Below, piece by piece: positions 13,728 to 27,396 of a stretch of 64,000 nucleotides of DNA. The translations under genes were made by a program, and so were the position numbers. The notes under the pieces are model-generated. The model did no database searches. It was given only the letters and a program-made list of their open reading frames with translations, and had not been told where the DNA came from. Every line of letters starts with the position of its first letter. Position 1 is the first letter of the stretch. The stretch is from Sinotaia quadrata (lineage: Eukaryota; Mollusca; Gastropoda; Architaenioglossa; Viviparidae). The stretch covers positions 86,238,058-86,302,057 of the forward strand of contig CM054178.1 in the NCBI GenBank assembly GCA_028829895.1, given 5' to 3'.

Positions 13728-13948
13728 TAGACAAGACAGCAGAAGAGACACACACTATAGCACTTAATTATAGACAAGACAGGAAAAGAGACACACACTA
13801 TAGCACTTAATTATAGACAAGACAGGAAAAGAGACACACACTATAGCACTTAATTATAGACAAGACAGGAAAAGAGACACACACTATAGCACTTAATTAT
13901 AGACAAGACAGGAAAAGAGACATAATCTCTAGCACATAATTAATGACA
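13728..13948. repeat. 43-bp minisatellite
   Basis: About five copies of agacaagacaggaaaagaga followed by cacacactatagcacttaattat. Confidence 0.95.
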
Positions 13949-14195
13949 AGAGACAAAAGCATGGGATGGTGAGTGCACGTAATGGACGCCTGTTGACCAC
14001 ATATTCCAAGAAACGGGAATCTGAAATAAGCAAGAAAAGACAATCCATGAACTGCATGACACCTTGCAACTGGGTAATGAAAGAATATTTTTAATGCTAA
14101 CAAAAGCCATCATCTTATTCATGATTATAGTAGTAAATAAAATAATCAATAAGTAAAAACAAAAGATAAAAATCATAAACACACACATACATCAT

Positions 14196-14256
14196 TATCT
14201 TCTTCTTCTTCTTCTTCTTCTTCTTCTTCTTCTTCTTCTTCATTTCTTCTTCTTCA
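14196..14256. repeat. (TTC)n microsatellite
   Basis: TTC run with one interruption. Confidence 0.95.
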
Positions 14257-14699
14257 TCCTTCCCAATAAAGAATTGTCCCGTGTCTGGAAACTACTTTCT
14301 CAAGAGCAATGTACTTTTGGAATGTTTTTTCTTGACCAATAAAAAATGTTAAGACTCTCTCAGAAATATAATAACGAGACTCAGAGAAAAATGTTAGAAT
14401 GCTTTTGAAAGAAATATTAGATCGTGCATTGCGTATATTTTGTGCTTCACCTTTACTTCAAAAGCTTATTTATCTTTGTCGGATGAACTCGACAAACATT
14501 AAAACAAGCGGTGTAAACTTGTCGTAAAACTTAGTTCTTTCTCTGATCATTTGGTATTTAACCATGAAAATATATGAGAGATCTTTATGTTAAAATCCGT
14601 AACAAAATAATTTGAAAATAGAAAATAAAAATATATATTAAAAAAATGTTCAGTGTCTTTTGCTTTGACTGTGCAGTGTTTATCCTATCCATTTGATTT

Positions 14700-14960
14700 C
14701 TTTTCATATGTGTGAGATGTATGTAACGTGCATGAGTTGTGTAATGTACGTGAGTCGTGTGCGTGAGATGTATATGAAATGCATGTGAGATTTCGTGTGA
14801 TGTGTGTATGATGTGCATGATGCATGTGATGTTCGTGTGATGTGCACGATGCATGAGATGTGTGCGATGTGAGTGAGATGTGTGTATTGTGTATGAGATG
14901 CGCCTGTGATGTGCTTGAGATGCATGTGAGAGGCTTGTGAAATGCGTGAGATGTCTTTAT
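14700..14960. repeat. Degenerate TG-rich repeat
   Basis: Irregular array of gtgagatg/gtgtgatg words. His/Thr-rich frames read from the other strand are artefacts of it. Confidence 0.7.
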
Positions 14961-15256
14961 ATTTGTGAATGTATATTTTGCTGCTTTTGTAATTAGGTAT
15001 AAATGTCTTTGTGTGTTGTCTGAGCTTCCTTGTTCGTTAATGTTGTGAGAGTGAATTAATACCTGAGCTAATGTCACGAGGCAATTGGAGGCCATGCGAC
15101 ATTTACTCACGTGCAAATAATTACTATTAAGTCAAAACCTATCTCTCATGACCGGCCCTGGCATTACTTAACATTGGATTAGTACTGATTGGATTTAACG
15201 AAAAAAACATTAGTTGGGACTACACTCAGTGCTCAGGGAAACCCAGATACAAACTC

Positions 15257-15705
15257 ATTAACTGCGAAGTAAATCAAACTCACTAACTGTGCGAAGTAAA
15301 TTAAACTCACTAACTGTGCGAAGTAAATCAAACTCACTAACTGTGCGAAGTGCGAAGTAAATCAAACTCACTAACTGTGCGAAGTAAATAAAAGTCACTA
15401 ACTTTGCGAAGTAAATAAAAGTCACTAACTGTGCGAAGTAAATAAAAGTCACTAACTGTGCGAAGTAAATAAAAGTCACTAACTGTGCGAAGTAAATAAA
15501 AGTCACTAACTGTGCGAAGTAAATAAAACTCACTAACTGTGCGAAGTAAATAAAAGTCACTAACTGTGCGAAGTAAATAAAAGTCACTAACTGTGCGAAG
15601 TAAATAAAACTCACTAACTGTGCGAAGTAAATAAAACTCACTAACTGTGCGAAGTAAATAAAACTCACTAACTGTGCGAAGTAAATAAAACTCACTATTT
15701 CTCGC
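15257..15705. repeat. 27-bp minisatellite, about 16 copies
   Basis: Copies of aaataaaactcactaactg followed by tgcgaagt. Because 27 is a multiple of three, all frames on the minus strand stay open and give a false 160-aa protein with a 9-residue repeat. Confidence 0.95.
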
Positions 15706-16929
15706 AATGCTCTTTAGAAATAGTATAACCATGATCAGTGTCGGACGTAAGGATATATCCTGCATTCTCCCAGGAAGAAAAGGACTTATTCTAGCCAATC
15801 CAGTTATCTTCAGATCCATTCATAAACTGTATCCTCTTGCCAGTTAGGGTAAGTAAGAATTGTTTTAATTATATATTTAAAACTGCAATAATTTTTTGTT
15901 ATTTTCCTAAACAGTGCTTATTTTAATGTATATAATTAGAAGTGCATCACTTAAAGCCGTGATGTCTGTTAACTGTCTAGTAATGATCCCCAGTAGTAGA
16001 CTTTGTAATGAATTATCTGTGACCCGTTATAACTATTTCTTATTGTTGGATAAAATAAGAAGGGAAGTGTATATATTTGCTTTTTAATAACTTTTCAGAT
16101 GCGAATCCCTCTTAGTGATATCATGTTTAAAGTAAGAAATTAAATTCTGTGAAAATCTTTCCCTGCCTGTAAATGTAGTAAGAGTAGTCGGCTATTACAG
16201 ACCAGCACTCCGAGACTCCAGGTACACTCAAGGACACTGAGACACCTGAAGCTCCTCGAGACTCCATGACCTCCAGGACTGTAATAACCTTTGAGACACT
16301 GTCTTCCAGTAGTCTCTAGCAATATGCGAATGAGCAGCAGATAAACTCGCATAATAGCGCCAACCACTCAGCGGTCCTTCGAGGCGCAAATGTCACCAAC
16401 TGGCTTCATCATTATAGCCAGATACATTAGGCTTAAGTCAGAAATTAATGTAGTCTTGAGTCGCACGGTAAAGAGTTAATTATTTCAAGATTAAGAGAAC
16501 TTTTGTCTCCAATAAGCATCCTTTTACTTACAATTCCCATTATTTTTCTACATCATAATGCAACACATTAAAATCATATCCTTAAAATTTACTTGACTCT
16601 TTCGTGATCTTCATAACTACTAATAGTAACGTATGCAGAGGACATAATTCTGTGGGAGCTTGTTAAAGAGCCATTCTCGTCTCTCCTGTCATTTCATTTT
16701 ATTTTCATTGACCCTGATGGCTGACTTCTGAAGTATTCGTGCGATTGCGAATGTTAATATAGTTTGGTCTCTCCAGATCATAAGTTGAATAACTTATGCA
16801 AATAAGCCACCCACTATACCGTATCTAATATTGAGGGGAGGGTGGTGGTGTTATATGTGTGAGTGTATTTGAGTAACATTAACTGTTGATTTGCAGTCAA
16901 TATCAGAAAATGGGTCGAAGAACTTACAG
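15706..16929. other. Intergenic stretch downstream of IFI-2
   Basis: Nothing recognisable. 16200-16320 has loosely repeated ctcgagactcca/gacact words. Confidence 0.4.
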
Positions 16930-19900
16930 TTAGCTATTGGTCACCCAGCAATACAGGCTTTTGACGAACTTCGTGGTACCAGCTCCTGCCGCCACTATTC
17001 CTGCTGAGGCCTTGGCTGTCAGACCAGCCGCGCCCGCCGACTGCAACGTCGACACCACAAACATACCAGTTCCTTTTGTTGCTGCCAGAGACATACCTTT
17101 TGCTGCAAGAGATGCTGCAGCAATTCCACCACTTGTAAACCCAGCAAGAGACAACACAACTGGTGCAGCTACCACCGCTGTTACACCTACTCCAATTGGT
17201 ACAACCCAGTTCCACATAACACCATCTGGAAAACAGAAACATACAAACAGAATGCTTAGGAATTCTTCTTCAAAGCTCAATTAAAGGCAAAGTACTGTGA
17301 ACGTTGTTAGAATTATGAACCTCTTAATTAATAATGATGAATTTGTTAAGGGCCGTAATTCATTCTTTCAAATTCTAATTGATGAATACTCAGTAACATA
17401 AATATGGATATTTCAGTTTTCCACTCGACACATATCTCAATGCATAGATACATTTAATCAATACAAGACACGTAATCTTTCTACTACTTTAGTTATTCAA
17501 AATAGTTCAAACTCAGTGATACGAATAACTTAGTACGCAAATGTCGTGATATAATGAAAAATAAAGACAAACATTCCTTGAAATGTGAGAAACGGTGGGT
17601 ACAATAAAAGAATGAAGTGTGAAAACGACTAATTCACGGTCCGCGTCGACTGAAATCTCTACTTTTGCCCTTATCTACACAGGGGACTTTACACAAATTT
17701 GACAACATATATTCCAAGTCTTTAGTGCTAAACTGTCTTCTTGTAACTCAGTTTTAGTATAAAATGACCTGCCTCCATTGTATTTCCACTGTCTAATATT
17801 ATTTTCGCAAGAGTGTATTTAGGTCTTGTGAGTCAGAACTACATTTGCATCTGAAAACTTGCAATCTGTAGTTTTTATTCCACCACCTTAGAATTTCGTG
17901 TAAATATTTTGTGAAATATTTTCTATGCTTAATAATATTCTCCTCACAAGTTTTAATCCAGGAAAATTCTTCCCATTCGTAACAATTTCAATTCATTTTT
18001 GAATTGTACCTGGGGGTGGGGGATCACTTCTGCTTTATGCAAATGACAATATGCTGTGAAAGTATTTCTAGATCTTGTGCTGTTATGCTCTCTCTATTTT
18101 TTAGACAGGTGTTTCTGCTATCATGTCACAGACAGTAGAGTCATTTCAGTTACATAGTGTGACACCAACGAAAGTTAGTTAATGGATATTATTATTAAGT
18201 AATTATCCATCCAAAACTAATTACAAATGATGAGAATCTTAATTTATTTTATTAAAGATCCTCCAGCAGACACCACTCGTTTCTCTCGCATGGTGGATAT
18301 GCAGGCGCTGTAAACGTTTTCTCCAAACAACATTTACGGTCACACAATGTTTCTGTGAGTGGAAAACTTCTTATTAATGGAGAACAGAAATCTGTCTTTA
18401 ATCTATATTTAGCGAGCCCCCATCCACCCACTTTCTTCTCCAACATATAGTTATCATTATCCTAGCATATGTACACAGTCCTTATCGAGAAAATACAATT
18501 CATCAATATGTCAATACAAATTCAGGATAGTCATATCAGAGAAGAGAAATGGAGTTATTATAGATAAGTGATAATAGTTTAACATAACCTCGTTAACTGC
18601 TGTCTCAATAGTCCTGCTGCAGGCTTTTGCAACAAAGACACAAGTTATTGTCAGCAGTTATTACGTCAAATCCATGTGCCTCACTCACATATTCAAAAAC
18701 AATGTTTCACTTCTAACCTGGGTACTTCTTTTCACCATGTCAACTCCTTCAAACAGAACACTAAATGTAGTGATGTCCGACAAATTCTCTACACCAGAAA
18801 TTGTTCAAGTAGCCAGCATATCTTGCTGCCACACACCAGTAGAGTGTAGTGTGTTCTTACACTTACACACCACTTCCAGCCTTTATCATGGTCAGTAGTA
18901 GCAGTTTAGAAACAGTAAATCAAACGTTGAAATGAAAACTGAAAATGATATTTGTTTCATCAAGCTAATGGCCACCTTTAAAGACCAGACTTCTTCTTGC
19001 CACTCCAGATTCAAAGTGATTAGAGAGTAGACAAACTTTTCAATCTCCCTATTGGCTGGTCTCATTCTTGCAAATCATAACCATTGGATAATAAAAACTA
19101 CTCACCCAGTTGGGATGGTTTGCATTACATCAGCATTTTTCTAGCATATTCTCAACTCAGGTGTTTACTTCAACTCAGACACTTTGAAAATACATCTTAA
19201 GGAGAGCCCAAGGTCGGGTTACCCTGACATTTCAAATTTAAGTTTAAAATAGGTATAGGCAAATTTATTCTGCCACACATAGTTATGTGAACATAACGCT
19301 GTTCTTGTTTAACACTAGTTATAAATTATATTTTTCTGAGTTGTAAAAAATATTTGACTATACACATAATTTGTTATATATATTTTGTTTTGGCTTACTT
19401 TACATGGTGTTGTACTTGACAAATTATCTCTAGAAATTTTGTGACGTCAGACATGTTTCTAGTATGAGTGTTATGCTAGGTGATACCTTTACAGACACAA
19501 ATAACAAACTACATATAATAGGAAGGTACATGTTTTGTAATGTGGGACGGTCTTTCCGCCCTGATCTAATAATAACTTATATTGTTTATTAATATTTCAT
19601 AATAACAATTACCAGAGGTGCATCTCGGGGTAGCCCTTTTTATGCTCTACAACATTACTGTATCTGATTGAATCCATTAATCATTAAATCGATGTCAGAA
19701 ACCAGCCATCACACTCTATCTTAGATCCAATGACAAACGACTAAAACATACTGCTGGATTTCACACACATGCACACACACGCGCGCGCGCGCGCGTACAT
19801 GTGTGTGTGGTGTGCAATACTATTTGCCCCTAACCTTGACCCTGTATTTTACCGTTCTGATATAATCAGAATGTACGCTCACTTAAGAAGAGGAATAACA

Positions 19901-22287
19901 ATTTGTTTAGAAAACGTATTACGAGTCCTGCTCTTTGTCACCAAGGACAAATTAACAAAGCTTGATTATACGGGACATTTTTAAATTATAACAATGTATA
20001 AAGAAATTAATCCCTACCGTCACATGGCGTGATTTGGCAATTCTCCGACGAATCTGCCAGGATGTGTGTTGGTGACGTCAGCAACACAACCAAACAAAGA
20101 GTTTTCTGTCACAAAAAGAAACACCTTTTATTTCAGACTGACACTTGTAATAAATAAGTAATGTTTGAGTATTTGCTGACCATAAGTTACGCTTGTTTCT
20201 TTCATTAATGTAAATCGTAATATGAAGCTTGTCTCGGCAGTTCACTGATAGATTACTGAGACACGTTGGGTGGATAAATGAATGTATTATTCTAAGTGAA
20301 TTGAAATGCAATATATATATATGTTATAATGAAATATTTCATCTATGCCTACATATGCGCATACATATACACACGCAACACACCACTTGAAAGAGACACT
20401 TATCGTTTACACGGTTACATAAAGATTCATTGTACCATGCTAGAGATATTTTTGTTGTCACACTTGACACAAAATTTTGGCAAATGGACTCGCCAGAGTT
20501 TTATTTTTTGGATTATATTTTGTCATATATGGTTTTCCCCCATGTTCTATTCTGATAATTGCGGCCAAGGGAGGCGACCACGGTATAATTACATATTAGT
20601 GTCATGCCGGTCAAAGCTGAATGCTTTCTAAACGCCTATTTTGAGAATATAACTAACAAGCTTACATTATATTTCTTCATACTTGCTTGTAATTTGAAAG
20701 CTACATTGTAATTGTTATTAATAAGACTGTTTTGTTAAATAAGTATATAGTCTAATGCTAAAGTTTATATTATTACTTTCCATACTTTTGTTTGTGTACA
20801 GTTTTCATCTATTATTAGAAAAAGCTTATAAATAGAGTTGATTATAGGTAGTGATAAGTAGGACATAAAATTTGAACTTAATATCTAAAACTTTATATAT
20901 TTTTATTCTGTTGTGGAGGAGCAAAATAGCTCCAGGATTCTTGCTTGTTTGACATTTATAATAACTTTATGATCATATTAGTTTTCTTGATACTTTTGCT
21001 GTAGCTGTTTTTCATAGAAAAAATTGTTACACTTTGTTAGTTTGTTGCATTCTACTTACTTCTTTTCTTTACTATTTCTTAATCTTCATCACCCATCATT
21101 TAGAAAATTTCTCCTTTATTCTCAGAGAGCCTGTTTTATGACTGAATGGTTTGTTTATGAGCAATTATAGATAGTCACCGCATGAAAGAGAATTCGTAGA
21201 ACAATAAAATGAATCATATTCATAAAAAAAATAGTAATTTGTCGACTTTTGTTTTGAAAGGGTGAGTGCGATGTCTGCATTGTACTGTCCTGTATTGCTG
21301 ACAAACACATCAGCTTACGTAATCCTTGCACGAATAATAATAAAAGAGCCAGACAAACATCCATAGTGTATGTGTGTTGGACACACTGTGATAAACAGCA
21401 ATCAGGTCCTTCGTAGTACTGATAAGCCACTAAGAACTAAATAAAGTCATGACATCAGAGTCGTGACGTAGACGATAGCGGACCGTTACAACGACGTTTC
21501 CCCACTGTTCACTAACTTTGTTCAACACCCCCTCCCCTCATGGGTGGTGTTGACAACGCTACCTCTGTCTGTTAGAGACAGATCAGATTTAAAAATACGA
21601 CACATGCATTTTTATGTCTATCCGAGCACTTCTTGAAAGACAGATCAGATTTTAAAATATGTGCCATACTTTTCTAGGTTTGTCGTTCCGATTACACGTC
21701 ATTTATCATGATCACGACAGCATAGAAAATAACTATATTCATAGCTGTCTGGTGCCCTGGTAAATATACTGTAGATGTTTAAAAACAGTTTTCAAACAAT
21801 TATTACTATACAACGTTTAATAGGCTTACTCGAATGCTTTAATAGGCTTACTCGAATGCTTTAATAGGCTTGCTCGAATGCTTTAATGGTTGTACTCACT
21901 CAAATTATGACATAATAATTTACGCCATTCTGGAATATTTATTCGTTCATTTTATAGACTGTCGACAAAGGAGCAATAATTTATGCTAGAGGTAAAAATT
22001 AATGATTCGTCAGTTTCTTACTAGATAAAGCCTTTGATACTGTTATATCATGCGGTAAGTAGTACATTAATGATTTTTATTTAAAATTTTATATTTATTC
22101 AGAAGATAAATCATCGCACTTTTAAAATATTTACAGAGTCGAATTATGCTGTACATTAATAAAATTAAACTTTTTGTCTCATTTCAAATAATTAATTTCA
22201 TGATATAAAGTACTTAAAGATTCATATTAGACAGTACAAGAATAAATGTAAACATTATATCTGTCATTCACTTACCAGATAAACCAT
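16930..22287 (-). CDS. IFI-2: IFI6/IFI27-like protein, 3 exons, 124 aa
   Basis: Minus-strand gene. Coding exons: 22287-22276 (MVYL, donor CTG|gtaagt), 21385-21319 (67 nt), 17225-16930 (296 nt, TAA). Phases are 0 then 1; introns are GT-AG, the acceptors being ttatcacag and tgttttccag. Exon 2 supplies a strong signal peptide core (MDVCLALLLLFVQGL, residues 12-26); Met12 is a possible alternative start. The core reads GVGVTAVVAAPVVLSLAGF, GGIAAASLAAKGMSLAAT, VVSTLQSAGAAGLT. It differs from IFI-1, -3 and -4 in lacking both the Cys-x-Cys-x-Cys motif and the intron at the LQ|A/S boundary, so its final exon is a fusion of the two core exons. It ends with a short basic and aromatic tail containing one Cys. 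Exon 3 is very secure; exons 1 and 2 are supported by phase and signal-peptide logic. Confidence 0.8.
18185..18365. repeat. Sequence shared with 40050-40270
   Basis: Within IFI-2 intron 2. Shared order: tatccatc(c)aaaactaattac, atgagaatct, actcgtttctctc, gcgctgtaaacgtttt, and cggtcacacaatgtttc. Either an interspersed repeat or evidence that the copy A/B duplication once included the IFI-2 region. Confidence 0.65.
21815..21893. repeat. 22-bp minisatellite in IFI-2 intron 1
   Basis: Three and a half copies of gctttaataggcttactcga plus at. Confidence 0.9.
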
Positions 22288-22399
22288 TGTAGATGAAACT
22301 ATCAGATGTATACGTCCTAGCACGGTCAAGAGCAGGTAACTCGAACTGTCTCTCTGATCCGGACCCAATCGGCTGTAGGAAGTTTTCTACGAACTCTGC

Positions 22400-22409
22400 T
22401 TTCGGTTTC
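22400..22409 (-). promoter_or_regulatory. ISRE-like site upstream of IFI-2
   Basis: The minus strand reads GCGAAACCGAAAGC here, a perfect match to the IRF/ISRE core GAAANNGAAA. It lies about 113 bp upstream of the IFI-2 start codon, where a proximal promoter would be. Vertebrate IFI6/IFI27 promoters use ISREs, and IRF homologues are known in molluscs, so control by an IRF-type factor is plausible. No good TATA box is visible. A ten-base consensus can arise by chance. Confidence 0.4.
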
Positions 22410-22730
22410 GCTCCGTATGACGTGGTTCACACGAAAGACCGTTCAGTGTATAGAGTCTAATCAGTGTCATCCACTAAAGGCCTACATTACCTGGGATGTT
22501 TTGATTGTATTACTGTTCTGTGTTCGTGTGTAGGTTTTATTTAACAACGTATTTTATTTTGATTTTAGAAAAATGTTATATTACATTATGTTATATTAAA
22601 TTATATTCAACTTTAATTTATTCATTTATTCTTCAAAATTATTATATTTGGCTCATACACACCAGTGGGCTCTATAAATGGAGAAGACACAAAGGCAAAA
22701 CACTATCGCCAATCGTCCGCCATATTGAAA

Positions 22731-22756
22731 ATACCGTCACTACAATGTGACGGTAT
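22731..22756. repeat. Hairpin-forming inverted repeat
   Basis: ATACCGTCAC and GTGACGGTAT form a perfect 10-bp stem with a 6-nt loop, about 450 bp upstream of the IFI-2 start codon. Confidence 0.8.
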
Positions 22757-23827
22757 CGACCGTTTTCGATACATACTTATTTTTATGAATCTATATTTCA
22801 ATAAATTTCATTAAATTTACAATTCAATAACAAGAGGGGAAAAGATCCTCAGGCCTCTGACTTCAGATAATAAAATAAATATCAATGAAATGTCAACATG
22901 TAGAGCGATTGCCTTACTTTGTAGGATAGTTAAGAATTATACATATATGAAAGATTTTGAAAAATTGTTTAAATTATAAATACTTAATAATTGCAGTAAT
23001 TGTCGAAATTTGATAAAAAGGAATCGATCTAGCCTATTTCTCTACATTGTTGTTATTGTTAAACTATGCATTGAAGGCTTTAGAGTTAGCTCTACGGAAG
23101 AGGTTGTAATTAGTGTCATGATTGAAACAATCGTTACTGTTAGAGTTAACTCTAGTGGTACCGAAATTCATCTATGCTTAGAATAAACCAATTTCATTTA
23201 TACCAGTATTTTCCCCAGTTCAGGTGTCTGTGTACCGATATTTTGCTAGTTTTCTCTATAATTGCAAGGATTTGAGTTGGTGAGGTCAGTTATTAAACTG
23301 ACTTCAATTCTCTTTGTTCATCTACAAAATGGAGATTAACTTCAGCTTTTTTTTTTTTGTCATACACAGAACTGTATTTCTCAACTGGGACAGCAAAGCA
23401 AATTATTAATATTAAATTCCTGGTTTATGTATGCGTATGTATGTATGTGTTGTGTACGTCTATATTTTATATTGGGTTAAATACTTTATTTTGTCTAGTG
23501 TGTGTAGAAAGATTGATATTGTTAAATAAATGTATATTTCTTGTTATTGCTCACCCACTTGCCTTGGTTGTGTATTCAGAAGAAAAATGTTTTCGCCGTG
23601 ATATGGGGGCATGCGCAATAATCAGAAGTCGGACATAAAGGAACCTTTGAAACGTAAATGTTCTACCACGGTATACTGGTAATTTGCCAGGTCAGTGTTA
23701 CTCGAAGTATCTAGGTGTACGGGTGACTGACCTACAGATCCCATTTGAGAAATGCGTTATATTATAGATGGAAAATATAATATAATCCTCAGAAATTCTC
23801 CTTTTCGAAAACACCTATCGCATTGTT

Positions 23828-24005
23828 AGTAAAACTCACCGTTAACATTTGACTGGATTCGTGCAAATAAATAACGTGCTTTTAGTAAAACTTACCGTTA
23901 ACATTTGACTGGATTCGTGCAAATAAATAACGTGCTTTTAGTAAAACTTACCGTTAACATTTGACTGGATTCGTGCAAATAAATAACGTGCTTTTAGTAA
24001 AACTC
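23828..24005. repeat. 56-bp tandem repeat, three copies in copy A
   Basis: Unit starts agtaaaactcaccgttaaca and ends with aataacgtgctttt. Copy B has only one complete unit (46050-46110). Confidence 0.95.
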
Positions 24006-24194
24006 TTCGTTTCTTGCTATTGAATGAAAGTTAAAGCGTTCACACATGCCAGACATGCTTTGACATTATTTTATTTCTTCTTTTTTCTTTTTTCAGATAG
24101 TTGCAATTTATCTTAGGTGACTTTGTGAAGAAGAAAATATATAAATAAGTTCTATACATTCGGAAAACCTCTTTTAATTTTTGTCATGTTTGCA

Positions 24195-24234
<40 letters not shown>

Positions 24235-25715
24235 TGTGTGTGAATGTGTGTGAATGCGTGCGTGCGTACGTGTGTGTAGTGTTAAGGACCGATCGTAGTA
24301 GAGGATATTAAAAATTATTAAAAGCAGATGACTTTTTAGATACAGCGGCAATCTCACAAAGTTATTTCAAACCAGCGTACATTGAGCGGACATGTATTCA
24401 GCATGCAAGGGGAATAACTAGATTTGAACTCGCAATATACGGAAAAATATGAGAAAAAAACGAAACAATAAATAAAGGCATATTTTCAAAATGCTTTTTT
24501 TTTTTTAATTTTTGGCGGGAACGGGGGCACTGGATTTTCCACAAGTAACATATTTCATTCGATCGACTTCAGATATTGCACGCAAACAAATAAAACCAAT
24601 TTACAAAATCCAAACGAAGCAAATTTATTGAAAAGTGAGTACACAACAGAGCAGGTATGAACGAAAAGCATCAGACAGCAGAACTCAACATTTGAATTCG
24701 TGTAGTTCGAAAGTGTGTGCGTGCGTATGTATGTGTATGCATGCGTGGTTACGTGCAAGCATGTGTGTATGAGAGAGAGGTAGAAAGCAGAGTTTTAAGT
24801 AAATGAAGTGTAAATTTATTGAACAGTGTGAAAAATACTTGAATGTAATTCATGGTTGAAAGGTGTATAAGAGTGCAGTCACTAAATAACGTTGGTTATA
24901 TAGAAATCAAAGACAGCAATGTACAATGTCAATTGTGTTTAATCTGTAAGGCTTATGTCCCCCACCCACCACCCACCCCACCCATCCCTATTTTACGACA
25001 GTAAAAGTTGTTTGTTTTACATTTCGCATTCTGGGGGAAATCCCCTTGGAAAAATATAAACTCAAAGATTTACAGTCCATAAATGCCGGTCTTTTATACT
25101 CCGCTTGTTTCTATAATTAATTTATATTTATGTAAACCTTAAACATCTATGCAATGCTGGATAACTTGTTTTTTATACCAAACATTTGGAAAAGAATGTG
25201 ATTTTAATGTTTTAGAATCGTATGGTCTAGTATTCAGCGATAATTTATATAAACATAATAATTAATATGTAACAAAATAGTGGACTAAATTTCAATTGTC
25301 ACACATATAATGCTAATTTCTTTTAAATATTAAATTTGCTTTAAATTTTAAAAATTCACATTCAAAAACAAAATTAAAAACATAAAATAAGATTCTGATT
25401 AAATTTGACTGATGTCCCAAGTAGATTTATTTCAACTTCTCCATGATATGGGACTCTGGTATTACTTCTGACAACATTGGCATTCTGAACGAAAGAGAGA
25501 AAGAGAAGAAATAATAAATGAATAAAACTAACTTTAAATGAAAATGAGAAAATTACCGTCAACAAAATATTGTACTATAGAAATACATTTAAGTAAATGA
25601 TACTAATAAGTAAAGTCACTCAACATTAAATCCATTCATTAGTTAGTTTATCTACTATTAATTTGCTCGTTCATCCATGTTTGTGTCTCCATCTTAACAA
25701 ACTAACGAATCCGAA

Positions 25716-25817
<102 letters not shown>

Positions 25818-25929
25818 GTGTGTGTGGGTGTGTGAGGGATTTTCATATGTTCAGCCAGCTACCACAAAACGTATCTACATAAACTTATATTGTACTTAAT
25901 TAATTTTTGTACTAAACTTTATAATGAAA

Positions 25930-27396
25930 TATATACAATTAAAATTTATAATTAAAGTCATTACAGTAATAATGTTTAATAATGAAAGTTATGTAATAGA
26001 CTTTGTAATGAAAATTGTGTAATTGAATTTATAATGAAAGTTACGTAATAGACATTGCACAGAAATTTATGTAATAAAATTTACAATGAAATTATAAAAT
26101 AGAATTTGTACATAAAAGTTATGTAATAGAATTATGTTGCAAGTTAGGCAATAAAATCGGTTCACGAAAGTCGTCTGATAGAATTTTTAATGAAAGTTAT
26201 ATGGCAACCTTTGTACTGAAAGTTGTGTAACAAACTTTGTCAAGAAAGTTATGTAACTGAATATGGAAGGAAAATTGTGTAACGAAATTTGTTGGGAATG
26301 TTATGTAGCAGAATATGTAACGAAATTATATAAAAGAATTTGTAAGGAATTTGTAACGGAATATGTAATGAAAATTATATGACAGAACTTGTAATGAAGT
26401 TTATTAAACAGAATATGTAACGAAAGTTAAAAAACAGAATTTGTAATGTAACAGAATCCGAAATAAAGTTATGCAACTTAATATGTAACCAAACTTATGT
26501 AAAAATTTGTAAGGAATATGTAACAGAATTTGGGATAAAATGTTTATATAACAGAATTTATAATGAAGGTTATGTGATAGAATTTGTAATGAAAGTTAAT
26601 CAACAGAATTTGAAATGAAAGTTTTGTAACAGAATTTCTAATGAAATTTATGTAACAGAATTTCTAATGAAATTTATGTAACAGAATTAGTAATGGCAGT
26701 TATATAACAAAAGTTGTAATAAAAATTATATAACAGAATTTGAAATAAAATTGATTTAACAGAATTTGTAATGAAAGTTAAATAACAGAGTTTGTAATGA
26801 AACTTAGATAACATAATTTGAAATAAAGTAATGTAACATAATTTGTAACGAAAGCTAATTAACAGGATATGTAATGAAAGATATATAGCAGAATTTCAAA
26901 TTAAAGTTATGAAACACGAAATTGTGTAGTGAAAGTTATATAAAAGAATATGCAATGAAATTTATTTAACAGAATTTGTAATGAAATTAAATAACAGAAC
27001 TTGAAATAAAGTTATGTATCATAATTTGTAACGAAAGTTATGTAACAGGATTTGTAATGAAAGTTACATAAAAGAATTTCTAATTAAAGTTATGAAACAG
27101 AATTTGTGCAGAAAGTTATATAACAGAATTTGTAAAACGCTAAGTAACAGAATTTGTAATTAAAGTTATTTATCAGAATTTGTTTGATCTAAAAGAATTT
27201 CTAATCATTGTTGCGTAAAAGAAATTCTAATGAAAATTATTTAACAGAATTTGCAATAAATCTACGTAACACAATTTATAATGAAAGATACGGAAAAGAA
27301 ATTTAAATGAAACTTCTGTAACGGAAATAGTAATGAAAGTTATGTAGCAGAATTTCTAATGAAAGTCATATAAAAGAATGCGTAATGAAAGTTACG
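25930..27396. repeat. Degenerate 26-bp satellite, copy A, overlapping the 3' end of IFI-3
   Basis: More than 50 diverged copies of tgtaatgaaagttatgtaac followed by agaatt. The array runs into the last IFI-3 exon, so the final 18 codons and the stop are satellite sequence. Confidence 0.9.

Noticed and set aside
14585..15116. His/Thr-rich minus-strand frames
   Set aside because: Degenerate TG-rich repeat read in several overlapping frames.
15258..15819. Minus-strand 149-160 aa frames with a 9-residue repeat
   Set aside because: Created by a 27-bp minisatellite whose period is a multiple of three; two overlapping frames are equally open.
24420..24445. Sequence resembling a Pol III B box (GAGTTCAAATC on the minus strand), repeated near 46520 and 46580; a similar one at 37928 and 60890
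   Set aside because: No matching A box or SINE tail was found, and the repetition is explained by the segmental duplication.
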